A stretch of DNA of 64,000 nucleotides, from contig JAUIMG010000008.1 of the NCBI GenBank assembly GCA_030433355.1, forward strand, positions 1 to 64,000, given 5' to 3'. The translations under genes were made by a program, and so were the position numbers. Below, in pieces: positions 41,256 to 49,895 of this stretch (the stretch's first letter is position 1; each line of letters begins with the position of its first letter). Under the pieces are notes generated by a model. It worked only from the letters and a program-made list of their open reading frames with translations. It had not been told where the DNA came from and ran no database searches. Source of the stretch: Bacteroidia bacterium. GTDB taxonomy: Bacteria > Bacteroidota > Bacteroidia > Flavobacteriales_E > Vicingaceae.

Positions 41256-42656
41256 TTATTTTAATTCGCTTAAAATATCTCTTATGCGTTGGTAATCTAC
41301 CTGATCCACCGTAGGAAGATTCATACCTAATTTGGAAAGCTTTTTGGCATTGGTTGAAGAGAAATGGTATTTACTATACACTGGCATATCCGATAATGGA
41401 TAGAAGAACGGACGATAATCAATTTTATTTTTGATTAATAGTTCAGCTATTTCATCTCTTCTTTCGCTCAATGCGCAAACAAGCCAAACCACCTTTTTAC
41501 GGTCCGAGTAAGTTTTTTGCCATTTAAAAAGACCTAAATCGTCTAAAGCAGTTTTGTAGTCTTCTTCTATTTTATTATGATTGGAAAGAATATCCTCTAT
41601 TTTGTGCAATTGAGCACAACCAATAGCTGCTTGAAGGTTTGTCATTCGATAATTAAAACCAACTTCATCGTGCCAATATCTCTTTTCTTTATTCATGCCA
41701 TGGTCTCTGAGCACTCTTAATCTTTCATTCAGTTGGTCTGAATTGGTTAAAACCATGCCACCTTCTCCTGTGGTAATAATTTTATTTGCGAAAAAGGAGA
41801 AAGTAGAGGCGTCTCCAAAACTTCCAACTTTTTTTCCTTTGTATTCAGCGCCATGAGCTTCTGCGCTATCTTCAATAACCTTAAGATTATGTTCTTTAGC
41901 AATTGCCATAATTGCGTCCATATCACAAGCCTGACCATAGACATGAACTGGAATGATAGCTTTTGTTTTATCCGTTATAGCTTTTTTAATTTCTTCAGGC
42001 GAAATAGTCCAGTCTTCTTCATTGACATCCACTATTACCGGGGTAGCGTTTGCTAGAATCACTGCATTTATAGTTGCTGCAAAGGTTAAATCAGGGATTA
42101 TTACTTCATCACCTTCACCAATGTCCAATGCTTTTAGGGCTAAATGTATGGCAACAGTTCCATTGGAAGTTGCTACGCCATACTTTACTCCGCAATAGGC
42201 AGAAAATCCTTCCTCAAATTGATCTATGTATTTTCCTCTACTAGAAATCCAAGTGCTGGAGTATGCATCCATAAGGTTATTAAACTCTTCATTAGCTAAG
42301 CTTGGCTCTGCAATAGGAGTAAATCTTGTTTTGTGGTTATAGATGAAATAATCTACTAAATGACCTTGATCATCAATAATTGGAATCGTTCTAATTTTAA
42401 AATTAGTTTTCTTTAAAAGATCTTCAAAGCGGTCTCCTTGATTTGCTACAACATAGTCGCCAAAATCTGATTTGCTAAGAGCATCTTCTAATCCTTTCCC
42501 TTTTAAAAGAAGCCTTCTAAAATCACCATCCGTTACAATGCCACATAGCTTTTCATCATCATCCTTAATAAAAGCGGTTCCCGCAGGTTCTGCATTTATT
42601 GCTTCTAAAACTTCCCTTAAACTAGCATTGTATAAACAAGTTGAATCTTTCATCAA
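41256..42656 (-). CDS. CBS-domain / DegT-family sugar aminotransferase fusion
   Basis: 466 residues. Two CBS repeats form residues 1-110 (G-I-V-T-D-G-D-F-R-R near 39-48, I-P-I-I-D-D near 91-96). A PLP-dependent DegT/DnrJ/EryC1 sugar aminotransferase covers about 115-466, with Lys292 in F-A-N-K-I as the Schiff-base lysine, Asp263 in I-E-D-S-A-E-A-H, and S-N-G-T-V-A-I-H near 164. The aminotransferase would add an amino group to a keto-sugar. In legionaminic-acid clusters CBS pairs usually precede a nucleotidyltransferase, so CBS fused to the aminotransferase is unusual. They could bind AMP, ATP or a nucleotide sugar. The start overlaps the next gene upstream by 4 bases. Confidence 0.92.
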   Translation of the reverse strand: MMKDSTCLYNASLREVLEAINAEPAGTAFIKDDDEKLCGIVTDGDFRRLLLKGKGLEDALSKSDFGDYVVANQGDRFEDLLKKTNFKIRTIPIIDDQGHLVDYFIYNHKTRFTPIAEPSLANEEFNNLMDAYSSTWISSRGKYIDQFEEGFSAYCGVKYGVATSNGTVAIHLALKALDIGEGDEVIIPDLTFAATINAVILANATPVIVDVNEEDWTISPEEIKKAITDKTKAIIPVHVYGQACDMDAIMAIAKEHNLKVIEDSAEAHGAEYKGKKVGSFGDASTFSFFANKIITTGEGGMVLTNSDQLNERLRVLRDHGMNKEKRYWHDEVGFNYRMTNLQAAIGCAQLHKIEDILSNHNKIEEDYKTALDDLGLFKWQKTYSDRKKVVWLVCALSERRDEIAELLIKNKIDYRPFFYPLSDMPVYSKYHFSSTNAKKLSKLGMNLPTVDQVDYQRIRDILSELK

Positions 42657-43507
42657 TTTTTTATTAATTCGTTTATCAGATTAAAAGTTTCTTTTAGTTT
42701 TTCTAAACCATCATAGGTTTCTAAAGTAATGGTTTTACCTTTTAAACTGTTTTTTTGTAAAATTCGGTATAAATCACTCTCCTTATCTAAGGAAAGGTTT
42801 TGGTCAGCTTTCCCATTATTATCACTAATGTGGATGTAGTCTGTTTGTGGCAGAAAATATTCCACTTCTTTTTCAAAATCTAAGTTTAATGTATTACAAC
42901 TAACTTTTAAATGTGCTAGGTCAAGGATAAAAGGTATTTCATACTTTATTTTACTATGATTTAACGAAGACGTAAAAAAGAATGGGTCTACCTTATTGAA
43001 ATTCAAATAGTTCTCTAATGATAAAACATTATTTTCAATATATAGTTCAATCCTATCTCCTGCGTAACCCATTAATTCTGTAAGGTTTCTTTGAAAAACT
43101 AAATAAGCTTCAGATTCATTATAAAGACTTTGTTTTTCAATTCCCTTTCCAATTTGATTTAAAGGAATGTTAATTAAGAAGCCTGCATGGAAGCCATACT
43201 TTTTTGCTCCAAGCTTAATGGATAAGTCAATGGCTTTTTTACAATGATTCTTACTCAATTCCGAAATCTCATTATTCGTAGCTGCAAGATTTAGCACAAA
43301 GGGATTCTCAGGAGGTGGGAAGTAATTATGACAAAGAAAATTTAAATTATGGTAATTTTTTAAACCTATTAGGTCGGCTTCTAGCTGATCATAAGGTTTT
43401 GTTCCTCCACTTAGTTCAATATTTTTATACCCTTCATCATAAAGGATCTTAATAGCTTCTTTGATTGTTTTAGCTTTAACGCAAGCAGAGGAAATATAAA
43501 TCATCAC
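42653..43507 (-). CDS. TIM-barrel protein of the sugar isomerase / AP-endonuclease-2 type
   Basis: 284 residues. A TIM barrel with metal-site candidates: the N-I-E-L strand (about 29), F-H-A-G near 109, I-E-N-N near 158, D-L-A-H near 198, H-I-S-D near 229 and the final E-T near 264. The pattern is that of xylose-isomerase-like / hexulose-phosphate epimerase proteins. Inside a nonulosonate operon it might supply or isomerise the precursor sugar, since no NeuC-type epimerase is present. That role is inferred. Overlaps both neighbours by 4 bases (ATGA-type). Confidence 0.8.
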   Translation of the reverse strand: MMIYISSACVKAKTIKEAIKILYDEGYKNIELSGGTKPYDQLEADLIGLKNYHNLNFLCHNYFPPPENPFVLNLAATNNEISELSKNHCKKAIDLSIKLGAKKYGFHAGFLINIPLNQIGKGIEKQSLYNESEAYLVFQRNLTELMGYAGDRIELYIENNVLSLENYLNFNKVDPFFFTSSLNHSKIKYEIPFILDLAHLKVSCNTLNLDFEKEVEYFLPQTDYIHISDNNGKADQNLSLDKESDLYRILQKNSLKGKTITLETYDGLEKLKETFNLINELIKN

Positions 43508-44115
43508 TTTAGTTTTTTTGCTGGCACCCCTATATACGTCCCACTCTTTGTAATATCTTTTGTCACAACAGCTCCTGCTCCTATAGTGACATGATCACAA
43601 ACCTGAACACTGGGTAAGATAGAAGCTCCTGCACCAACAAAAACCTGATTACCGAGCTTAACTCGTCCACATATTGCAACATTCATGGTAATAACATTGT
43701 GGTCACCAATAATTACTTCATGCTCGATGCTGCTATTAGAGTATATGATATTATTGCTTCCAATGCGAGCGGTATTACTAATATAGCTCATGGCCGAAAC
43801 TTGATTTGCAATTCCTATATTTCTCGTTTCTATAAGTGCAGAAGGGTGAACAATGTTATTTTTAAGAATAGTTGATTCAAACCTATTAAATAATGCAGCT
43901 CTTTCATTGCAACTTCCCTTTGAAATTATTTTAAAAAGAGGAGTTGGGATATCTTCAATTAGGCCTTTGAGAGGGATGTCTTCAATTAGTTCATTGCTTT
44001 CAGCTTTATAGTTAGAATCATATATGCCTTCAATTTTGAATCCTAGTATGGATAAGATATTCAATAAAGATCTTGTATGACCGCCTGCTCCAATAATTGC
44101 AATTTCTTCTACCAT
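43504..44115 (-). CDS. NeuD/PglD-like sugar O/N-acetyltransferase
   Basis: 203 residues. The Rossmann-like N-terminal domain begins I-A-I-I-G-A-G-G-H-T-R. The C-terminal left-handed beta-helix has hexapeptide repeats from about residue 90, including the H-P-S-A-L-I start and V-F-V-G-A-G-A-S-I-L, ending G-V-P-A-K-K-L. It should acetylate an amino-sugar or a nonulosonic acid using acetyl-CoA. The catalytic histidine would be in S-I-E-H-E-V (about 132). Confidence 0.9.
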   Translation of the reverse strand: MVEEIAIIGAGGHTRSLLNILSILGFKIEGIYDSNYKAESNELIEDIPLKGLIEDIPTPLFKIISKGSCNERAALFNRFESTILKNNIVHPSALIETRNIGIANQVSAMSYISNTARIGSNNIIYSNSSIEHEVIIGDHNVITMNVAICGRVKLGNQVFVGAGASILPSVQVCDHVTIGAGAVVTKDITKSGTYIGVPAKKLK

Positions 44116-45164
44116 TCTATGATTTCGTTTAGCTTATAGCTTTTATTGGCTTTCTTTCCAATTAATTCAAAATACCTTAAAGGGCTTATTCCAACTCCAC
44201 CTGTTCTTTTAGCGATAATGTTATTTTCGTCAAATATTTCGCCTTCTTTGATATCACTTCTAGCAACTAAGCATTTTTGAAGGGATGCCCTTGTTTTCAT
44301 TTCTGATTCTGTTGGCTCCTTAGTTTCTTTCCCTAAATATGCTTCAATTTTTCTCACTTCTTTTACTAAGTCTTTGAGCTCATCTGGATTTAGAGATGCT
44401 AAGTGATCAGGTCCTTTTGCACTTTTATCTATAGTAAAATGTTTTTCTATCATGCAAACACCCATAGGTATGGCGTATGGTGCAGCTCCTATACCAACAG
44501 AGTGATCAGAGTACCCTAAAAGGGAATCAAAGTTTCTTTTAAAAGTATGTAATACATTTAAATTGGCCTCCTCATCTTTGATAGGATAGTTTGCGGTGCA
44601 CTGCATCACAATGATGTTCTTATTTACCTTCTCTAACTCTTCCAATACTTGTATTAATTCTTCTAAATATGTCATACCTGTTGATAGAAACAAAGGCTTT
44701 CCAGTGCTAGCAACTTTTATAAGAAAGGGTAGGTTGGTGGTGTCTGTTGATGCAATTTTATATGCTTCAACACCAATTGATTCTAACTCATTTAAGCTTG
44801 TCTCATCAAAAGGAGTAATTAAGAAAACAATTCCTTTAGAATTACAGTAATCTTTTAGATGTGTATAATGTTCAATACTCATCTCCAGCTTTTTCAACAT
44901 TTCGGTTTGAGACTCTTCTTTAGATGTGGTTTGGGTTTGATATGGTGCTTTTTTTACATTCTCAATGATTAGTTCCTCGGTTCTAAAAGCTTGAAATTTA
45001 ACCGCATCGGCACCAGCTTCAACCGCTATATCAATAAGCTTTTCTGCCAATGTGATATCTCCACCATGGTTAACTCCTGCTTCAGCTATGACAAAAACTT
45101 TCCCATCTTCTTTAAGCAAGTGCTCACCAACTTTTATTTCTTTATTGAATTTAAGCATCGACAT
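44109..45164 (-). CDS. Nonulosonate synthase, NeuB/LegI type
   Basis: 351 residues. The NeuB TIM barrel (about 1-280) condenses phosphoenolpyruvate with a six-carbon amino sugar. It shows I-A-E-A-G-V-N-H-G-G (about 27-36), D-A-V-K-F-Q, I-A-S-T-D, S-T-G-M, G-Y-S-D-H and E-K-H-F-T-I-D. A C-terminal antifreeze/SAF domain occupies about 290-351. All motifs are canonical. It overlaps the second NeuB-like gene by 14 bases and the acetyltransferase by 7. Confidence 0.93.
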   Translation of the reverse strand: MSMLKFNKEIKVGEHLLKEDGKVFVIAEAGVNHGGDITLAEKLIDIAVEAGADAVKFQAFRTEELIIENVKKAPYQTQTTSKEESQTEMLKKLEMSIEHYTHLKDYCNSKGIVFLITPFDETSLNELESIGVEAYKIASTDTTNLPFLIKVASTGKPLFLSTGMTYLEELIQVLEELEKVNKNIIVMQCTANYPIKDEEANLNVLHTFKRNFDSLLGYSDHSVGIGAAPYAIPMGVCMIEKHFTIDKSAKGPDHLASLNPDELKDLVKEVRKIEAYLGKETKEPTESEMKTRASLQKCLVARSDIKEGEIFDENNIIAKRTGGVGISPLRYFELIGKKANKSYKLNEIIEW

Positions 45165-46197
45165 CTTCTCTTAAAATATTGGCATACTGCTCAATATTTT
45201 TGTTCAATTTTTTATTTTCCATCTCCCCAAAGTACACCGGGGCAATACCTGGCTCTGTATTTCTGCTAAAGAAAACATCTTCTCTTTTGAGAACATGGCC
45301 TGCTTTCAACTCTCTTTTAGCTACGATACTTTTCTTTTGAAACTTACGATACTTCAAATCACTTGCCGTGAACGGTTTTGGAATTTTACTTCCAAAGGCT
45401 TTAAAAGCCAATTTAACTCTTTCTACATAGGCTTTAAATTCATCTGGCTCAAGAGCAGCTTGATAGTCTAATCCTTTTTTTGACCGGTCTAATGCAATGT
45501 GCTTTTCTAATACATTTGCTCCTAAACCTATAGCAATAAGGTCGACAACTTTTCCAAATGGGTCTTCTCCATCAACATGATCGTGGTAACCCACAGGCAT
45601 GTCAAAAGTATTTTTGAGTAGCTCTATTCTTGAGATATTTAAATCTTCAATTTTAGTAGGGAAGTTTTGGACTCCATGCATCAATATGGCATCTCTAGCT
45701 CCTGCTAAATAGGCTGTATTTAAGCCACTTTGAATTTCTTCAAGGGTAGATGCTCCAGTTCCTAAAGTAAAGGGGATTCCTGAGGCTGCAACGGCCTCCA
45801 CAACTTCTGGATTACTTAAGTCAGCTGAATTTAATTTAATACCATCTGCCTTTAGTTTTATAGCAAGCTCAACAGAAGGCAAGTCGTAAGTGCATACCCA
45901 CACATCAATTCCTTTGGATTTACCGTAATTGAATAACTCTGTCCACTCATTTGGCGAAAATACAATTCCATCTAAAATTTCTTTTAGCTCATTCACAGGG
46001 GTAACAACTTCGTTTATATCAAAAAACTGAAGTTGTGTTGCATCAGCTCCCGCATCTTTACTTTTATCAATAAGAGCTTTTACTTGTTCAAAATCTCCAT
46101 TATGAGCACATGCCATTTCTGCAATAATGTATGGCTCATAACCGTTACCAATGGTTTTGTTTCCAATTCTTATTGTTTTATTAAATTCATTAAGCAT
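45151..46197 (-). CDS. Second, divergent NeuB-like synthase
   Basis: 348 residues, same NeuB barrel plus SAF layout, but with altered motifs. The opening is I-A-E-M-A-C-A-H-N-G-D instead of I-A-E-A-G-V-N-H-G-G, A-T-Q-L-Q-F replaces A-V-K-F-Q, G-T-G-A replaces S-T-G-M, and G-Y-H-D-H replaces G-Y-S-D-H. E-K-H-I-A-L-D-R and the SAF domain (about 285-348) are kept. The changes are in substrate-contact strands, so a different acceptor sugar is likely. It is not a recent copy of its neighbour. Confidence 0.9.
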   Translation of the reverse strand: MLNEFNKTIRIGNKTIGNGYEPYIIAEMACAHNGDFEQVKALIDKSKDAGADATQLQFFDINEVVTPVNELKEILDGIVFSPNEWTELFNYGKSKGIDVWVCTYDLPSVELAIKLKADGIKLNSADLSNPEVVEAVAASGIPFTLGTGASTLEEIQSGLNTAYLAGARDAILMHGVQNFPTKIEDLNISRIELLKNTFDMPVGYHDHVDGEDPFGKVVDLIAIGLGANVLEKHIALDRSKKGLDYQAALEPDEFKAYVERVKLAFKAFGSKIPKPFTASDLKYRKFQKKSIVAKRELKAGHVLKREDVFFSRNTEPGIAPVYFGEMENKKLNKNIEQYANILREDVDA

Positions 46198-47116
46198 GAG
46201 CTAGCCAATTATTTTTTTCTAATACTTGAGTTAAATGCTTTCTTTCAGCATCTGTAGTTTGTTTCATAGGTTTTCTTTCAAATGGCTTCATATGGCCATT
46301 GATAGATAACACTCCTTTTAAAGAAGGGTGCCATCCTGCAGATACTACTTCACCAAAGAAAGGTTGTTCAATTTCTTCAACGATTCTTCTTGCTTCTTTT
46401 TCGTTGCCTGCTGTAATCTGCTTGTAAAACTCTAATTCTAATTCAGGGTAGAAATTTCCTATACCGCCTAAAAAGGCTTTTGCACCTAAAGGATAATCTC
46501 TTAAGTATCTACTCATTCCACCACCAGCTCCAACAATAACTGCTTTTTCTGAAATTGCTGCAACCAATTCATTACTATAATCAACATCTAAGGCTTCTTC
46601 TTTAACTCCAATGATGTTTTCAATAGCTAAGAGCTTATTTAAAAGTTCAATAGAGTACTGCACGCTACCTCCACCTAAACCATTTCTCATTGGCATTTCG
46701 TGAATTAATATTCCAATATTAACGGCATCTGATAATTGTTGAAAAAAGTCGATAATATATGCATCACCATAATGTCTTTCCGGATGATAAGCTAAAAATA
46801 TAGTAGCTCCAATTTCCTCAGCATGTTTTGCAAAGTCTATGGCATCTGCTAATCTTCCAAAAGGAGGGTTGGCAACAATAGTGTTTGCTTTTCCGTTTGC
46901 GGCTTTAACAACGGTTTTATTTACTTCTTTGATTTCTTCAACTGAAAGAAGATTGTATCTGCTTGTTCCAACTGTTGTCATTACATTCTTAATTCCTTTA
47001 TTCACAAGAAACTCTACATAAGAATGTAAAGAATTTAAATCCAAAGATTCATCCTCATTAAAAGGAGTCGGTAAGGGAATAACAGGTCCTGTTATTTGAT
47101 TAATGTATTTGTTCAT
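46190..47116 (-). CDS. DapA/NanA-family aldolase (DHDPS superfamily)
   Basis: 308 residues, (beta/alpha)8 class I aldolase. The probable Schiff-base lysine is in I-I-G-V-K-E-E-A (about 170), with the tyrosine region A-Y-H-P-E-R-H-Y (about 129-136). The pyruvate-binding loop reads T-V-G-T-S-R-Y-N where DapA has G-T-T-G-E. In this operon it is unlikely to serve lysine synthesis. It could form or cleave a 2-keto-3-deoxy sugar acid, as NanA does. Overlaps NeuB2 by 8 bases and the NeuA-like gene by 17. Confidence 0.85.
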   Translation of the reverse strand: MNKYINQITGPVIPLPTPFNEDESLDLNSLHSYVEFLVNKGIKNVMTTVGTSRYNLLSVEEIKEVNKTVVKAANGKANTIVANPPFGRLADAIDFAKHAEEIGATIFLAYHPERHYGDAYIIDFFQQLSDAVNIGILIHEMPMRNGLGGGSVQYSIELLNKLLAIENIIGVKEEALDVDYSNELVAAISEKAVIVGAGGGMSRYLRDYPLGAKAFLGGIGNFYPELELEFYKQITAGNEKEARRIVEEIEQPFFGEVVSAGWHPSLKGVLSINGHMKPFERKPMKQTTDAERKHLTQVLEKNNWLAHA

Positions 47117-47807
47117 GAAAATTATTTTTGGCGATTACTTCAGCTATTTCAAATTGATATGGATAATCTATATCAAATGATCTTAGTGGTGGCATAATGT
47201 GGTGAAGCATTTCTTTATTAAAAAATGTTCCATTCTTTTTAAAACCAGCCATAGTTGCTAAATAAATCGCACCATTTGGATGATATTTAACTGTTTTATT
47301 TTGACTTCTGGTAACTAAGTACTCTTCTGGGTCTACCATGTTAACTAATTCTCCCTCTTTTTCTAAGGCTAGGCCTACAGGAAATTCATATTCGGTAACA
47401 CCAATTAAAAAGTCACATTTATCTTGAGAAATAATTTTTTGAAAAGCTATTTGGATATCCTCAAAAGATCTGAAAGGACAGGTAGGTAGCAGAGCTGCTA
47501 CGTAATCGTATTCATTCTCAATTTGTTTCCTTTCAATATATTCTTTTACAACTTGAACCTTAGTTACTGTGTCCCCGGCCATATGTTCTGGTCGGTCATC
47601 CACTTCAGCACCGCATTGGATTGCAATTTCTTTTATTTCAGCATCTTCTGTAGAAACTACAACCTTTTCAAATACTTTAGAGTTTATCGCTGCATCAATG
47701 GAGTAGGCCATAAGCGGTTTTCCATTCAATGGTAGAATATTTTTCCTAGGAATTCTTTTAGAACCTCCTCTTGCAGGGATAATACAGATTGCTTTTTTCG
47801 AATTCAT
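47100..47807 (-). CDS. CMP-nonulosonate cytidylyltransferase, NeuA/PseF type
   Basis: 235 residues. The nucleotide-binding start I-I-P-A-R-G-G-S-K-R-I-P-R-K-N is the NeuA/KdsB signature. It continues with P-L-M-A-Y-S-I, V-S-T-E-D, L-L-P-T-C-P-F-R, and the D-I-D-Y-P-Y-Q-F near the end. It activates the nonulosonic acid as its CMP conjugate. Soluble, single domain. Its position in the operon fixes the pathway to nonulosonic acid rather than Kdo. Confidence 0.93.
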   Translation of the reverse strand: MNSKKAICIIPARGGSKRIPRKNILPLNGKPLMAYSIDAAINSKVFEKVVVSTEDAEIKEIAIQCGAEVDDRPEHMAGDTVTKVQVVKEYIERKQIENEYDYVAALLPTCPFRSFEDIQIAFQKIISQDKCDFLIGVTEYEFPVGLALEKEGELVNMVDPEEYLVTRSQNKTVKYHPNGAIYLATMAGFKKNGTFFNKEMLHHIMPPLRSFDIDYPYQFEIAEVIAKNNFHEQIH

Positions 47808-47809
47808 TA

Positions 47810-48619
47810 TTAAATTTTTGCTCCTGTAATTAAATCAGAAATTCCATAATAGTATTTAGCTGGATTTAATAAAGATTCATTAAACCACTGGGGGGAAAGA
47901 ATATCAGGAGCATATTTTGGCATTGGATTTTTTCTGCAATGGCCTCTCATAATCATTCTGTGTTTCCCTTTTTCTACCCTACCTGCTCTATGATAAGTAT
48001 CTGTAGTGAAAATGATTAACGAACCTGCTTTGGCTTCCATGGCAACTCCTTCACTTAATTCTTTTGGTAAGGATCTATTAGGGAGGTTCTTTATTCTCTT
48101 TCCTCTTTTTCTATAGAATTCCATTATTTCTTGAGAAATTTTATGGGAAGAAGGTACTGCTTCAAAAGCACCATTGCTTTTATCTATATCGTTCAAATAA
48201 AGGAAGAATTTTAAGGTAGAAAGCTTATCATAATGCATTTCATTCAATGCATTGTGTTCTTCATGTTCATCTTTGGCAACATAGATTTCATGATTGAAGT
48301 GGTTTTTACTTCCGAGGTAGCTATTAGATACCTTTCTCATGAAATCCTGATTAAAAGTTTTGCATGTATTAGGGAATTTATCTTTATTCAATTTAGAGAA
48401 TTCAATTCTCTTAGCAATTCCCTGCGGATAGTTAATTGGAGAAATTGCTTCATCATCCATTTTTAAAATAGATTCGTATTCTTTGATTAATGGAGATAGT
48501 TCTTCTTGACTTAAGAAGTCTGTAAGAATTAAAACTCCGTATTGGTCCAAAAGAGATAAAATGTTTTGTTCTAAATCCTTTGATTTTACTGAGATTGTAA
48601 ATTGACTTTTGATATCCAT
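47810..48619 (-). CDS. Phytanoyl-CoA dioxygenase-like (PhyH) Fe(II)/2-oxoglutarate enzyme
   Basis: 269 residues from the ATG at 48619; a TTG four codons upstream is possible. The double-stranded beta-helix core has the iron-binding H-Y-D (M-H-Y-D-K-L), the distal His in T-Y-H-R-A-G, and an Arg in H-R-M-I-M-R-G-H for 2-oxoglutarate. PhyH-like enzymes hydroxylate a carbon next to various groups. Here the likely substrate is the sugar acid or its precursor. It heads the nonulosonate operon. TAATTTTG, a TAnnTTTG match, lies at 48636-48629 on this strand. Confidence 0.85.
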   Translation of the reverse strand: MDIKSQFTISVKSKDLEQNILSLLDQYGVLILTDFLSQEELSPLIKEYESILKMDDEAISPINYPQGIAKRIEFSKLNKDKFPNTCKTFNQDFMRKVSNSYLGSKNHFNHEIYVAKDEHEEHNALNEMHYDKLSTLKFFLYLNDIDKSNGAFEAVPSSHKISQEIMEFYRKRGKRIKNLPNRSLPKELSEGVAMEAKAGSLIIFTTDTYHRAGRVEKGKHRMIMRGHCRKNPMPKYAPDILSPQWFNESLLNPAKYYYGISDLITGAKI

Positions 48620-48661
48620 TATGCTATCCAAAATTAAGCTTATCTAAGGGAATTTTGAGTT

Positions 48662-48691
48662 TTGAGCAAGAAAGTTTAATGGGTATTTTTG
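48662..48691 (+). promoter_or_regulatory. Promoter of the Kelch gene pair
   Basis: TTG at 48662-48664, a 19-base spacer, and TATTTTTG at 48684-48691. This fits the Bacteroidota sigma-factor consensus TTG-N19-21-TAnnTTTG. It ends 16 bases before the ATG at 48708. Confidence 0.65.
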
Positions 48692-48707
48692 ATTAAAATA
48701 TGTTAAA

Positions 48708-49895
48708 ATGAAAAAGTGTATTGTATTTCTATTGTCCTTGATAAGTTTTAATTGCTTCTCCCAAAGTTGGACCCAAATAGGTTTCTTTTCCGGGGCAATT
48801 AGAAATAATGCAATGGCATTTAGTGTAAATGGAAAAGGGTATGTGGGATTTGGTCAAAATGGCAACAGTTATTTTAATGATTTATGGGAATATAATCCTT
48901 CTAATAATAATTGGGTATCTAAAGGTGTGACTCCCTTATCTTCAAGAAAACAAGGGGTGTCATTTTCTATTGATTCAATGGCTTTTGTGGGTTTAGGAAG
49001 AAATAGTAACAATGTAGGTCTAAGTGATTTTTTTAAATATAATTCCAATACTAATGTTTGGACAGCAGCGGCTCCATATCCAGGCAATGGAGAGGCATTG
49101 TGTTTTTTTGCCTCGGCAAATGGTTATGGATTTGTAGGAGGCGGAATAAGTACAGGATCTTCTACATCTTATCATAGAGATTTTTGGAGATACAATCCTG
49201 TTTTAGATTCTTGGACCTCTTTAGGTAATATTCCACTAGGAAATAGAGCGGTCGGGACTTCTTTTTCTATCGATAGCATTATTTACTTCGGAACAGGGCA
49301 CGATGGGTCTACTGCATACAATGATTTTTGGGCTTATAATGTTAATTCAAATCTTTGGATCCAACTTCCAAATTTACCCGGTTTAGCAAGGATTGTTCCC
49401 ATTTCATTTGTGAATCAAAGTAAAGCAGTTGTTGGTGCTGGGTCTCAACTATCTACTTCAAATGTTTTTTCTGATTATTATGAATATAATCCTAGTACAA
49501 ATACTTGGACATCTATTCCTGGTTTTGCAAATGGGAAAAGGTCAAGAACACCAACTTTTACTATTGATTCGGTATCTTATATAGCAACGGGCTCGGATTC
49601 CTTAAATAATTCATTGAATGATTTTTGGAAATTTGAATATCCTATGACGACTCAATTAGTAGAAGGTTTATTAGATAATAAACGAACAGAGTTTTATCCA
49701 AATCCAGTAGAAAATAAAATCTTTTTTAGATTCAATTTATTAGAATCTAATAGGGTTCAAATATTTGACTTAAATGGAAAGCTTTTAATTGATGATGTTT
49801 TAATTGGAAAATCTAAATTAAACCTAAATTTCAAATCCGGAATTTATCTATTGAAAATAAATAATGAATCTGTTCAGAAACTGGTAAAATTATGA
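48708..49895 (+). CDS. T9SS-exported Kelch-repeat protein A
   Basis: 395 residues. The signal peptide (1-19) ends in C-F-S-Q. About six Kelch blades follow, each with G-x-G, F-W-x-Y-N/D-P and N-x-W-x-x-L patterns. The C-terminal T9SS type A sorting domain begins F-Y-P-N-P-V, with V-Q-I-F-D-L-N-G-K-L and the final G-I-Y-L-L-K-I. It should be secreted as a six-bladed propeller; binding partner unknown. The stop overlaps the next gene as ATGA. Confidence 0.9.
   Translation: MKKCIVFLLSLISFNCFSQSWTQIGFFSGAIRNNAMAFSVNGKGYVGFGQNGNSYFNDLWEYNPSNNNWVSKGVTPLSSRKQGVSFSIDSMAFVGLGRNSNNVGLSDFFKYNSNTNVWTAAAPYPGNGEALCFFASANGYGFVGGGISTGSSTSYHRDFWRYNPVLDSWTSLGNIPLGNRAVGTSFSIDSIIYFGTGHDGSTAYNDFWAYNVNSNLWIQLPNLPGLARIVPISFVNQSKAVVGAGSQLSTSNVFSDYYEYNPSTNTWTSIPGFANGKRSRTPTFTIDSVSYIATGSDSLNNSLNDFWKFEYPMTTQLVEGLLDNKRTEFYPNPVENKIFFRFNLLESNRVQIFDLNGKLLIDDVLIGKSKLNLNFKSGIYLLKINNESVQKLVKL

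Noticed and set aside
46190-47116. DapA for lysine/diaminopimelate synthesis
   Set aside because: The pyruvate loop deviates from G-T-T-G-E, and the gene is embedded between NeuA- and NeuB-like genes. A sugar-acid aldolase is more likely.
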